Source of the DNA: Armadillidium nasatum
Taxonomy: Eukaryota; Arthropoda; Malacostraca; Isopoda; Armadillidiidae
NCBI GenBank assembly: GCA_009176605.1
Contig: SEYY01002226.1
Span: forward strand, 1 to 24,559
Direction of reading: 5' to 3'
DNA length: 24,559 nucleotides
Below the pieces are notes generated by a model. The model saw only the letters and a list, made by a program, of their open reading frames with translations. It was not told where the DNA came from and ran no database searches. A program made the position numbers and the translations under genes. Shown here piece by piece: positions 24,528 through 24,559 of the stretch (position 1 is the first letter of the stretch; every line of letters begins with the position of its first letter).

Positions 24528-24559
24528 AGTATCGATACTTTTAGGTAAGTATCGATACT
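24528..24559. promoter_or_regulatory. Two AGTATCGATACT palindromes (DRE-like)
   Basis: The perfect 12-base palindrome occurs at 24528-24539 and again at 24548-24559, the last bases of the window. Its core TATCGATA is identical to the DREF-binding element known from insect promoters. A tandem repeat or transposon end continuing past the window is equally possible. Confidence 0.35.

Overview
The window is AT-rich nuclear DNA from a eukaryote, most likely an arthropod and probably a decapod crustacean. This rests on three things: about 2.3 kb (roughly a tenth) of long (TA)n microsatellites in sixteen arrays, plus (GA)n and (AAT)n arrays; decayed non-LTR retrotransposon fragments of the types I associate with crab and shrimp genomes; and genes with GT/AG splice sites. 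Nothing looks bacterial: there are no operons or ribosome-binding sites. I saw no convincing tRNA or rRNA gene. The species cannot be named from sequence alone.

Layout. 1-300 is a (GA)n array cut by the window edge. 930-2400 is a plus-strand jockey-like LINE remnant with a YADD box. 2610-3660 holds AAT arrays. A candidate two-exon coding gene lies on the minus strand: exon 7936-7818 (coding from 7892) and exon 3536-3390, joined in phase. Its 4.3-kb intron is packed with a second jockey-like remnant (about 4225-4930), two GCGGAT-rich elements (5117-5376 and 6692-6918), a minus-strand LINE 3' half (5510-6540), several (TA)n arrays and a perfect 63-bp inverted repeat (7112-7300). 7940-11300 is mostly unassigned, with a 24-25 bp tandem repeat at 9850-9949 and one possible exon at 9668-9737. 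11320-14150 holds dispersed repeats, a CR1/L2-like LINE 3' end (12150-12710), a TTAA-flanked DNA element (12986-13648) and a mutated Copia-type integrase fragment (13842-14150). 14847-14985 is a 37-bp tandem repeat with an internal palindrome.

The main gene is on the minus strand at 20546-18342. It is an intact 734-codon reading frame for an all-helical-looking protein whose C-terminal third is built from about six 42-residue repeats with a conserved Trp. A decayed paralogous fragment of the same gene lies at about 15745-16335, so the family is multicopy. The long Ile-Tyr N-terminus obtained by reading through the adjacent (TA)n is an artefact: a splice acceptor sits two bases before the chosen ATG.

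The right end (20730-24559) contains two inverted LINE/SINE 3' ends with poly(A) tails, a 151-bp MITE with long terminal inverted repeats, an extended T-rich low-complexity tract, inverted copies of a dispersed repeat flanking (TA)n arrays, and two TATCGATA-centred palindromes at the very edge. The two coding genes show no evident functional link. Most of the window is intronic or intergenic DNA shaped by transposons and microsatellite growth.
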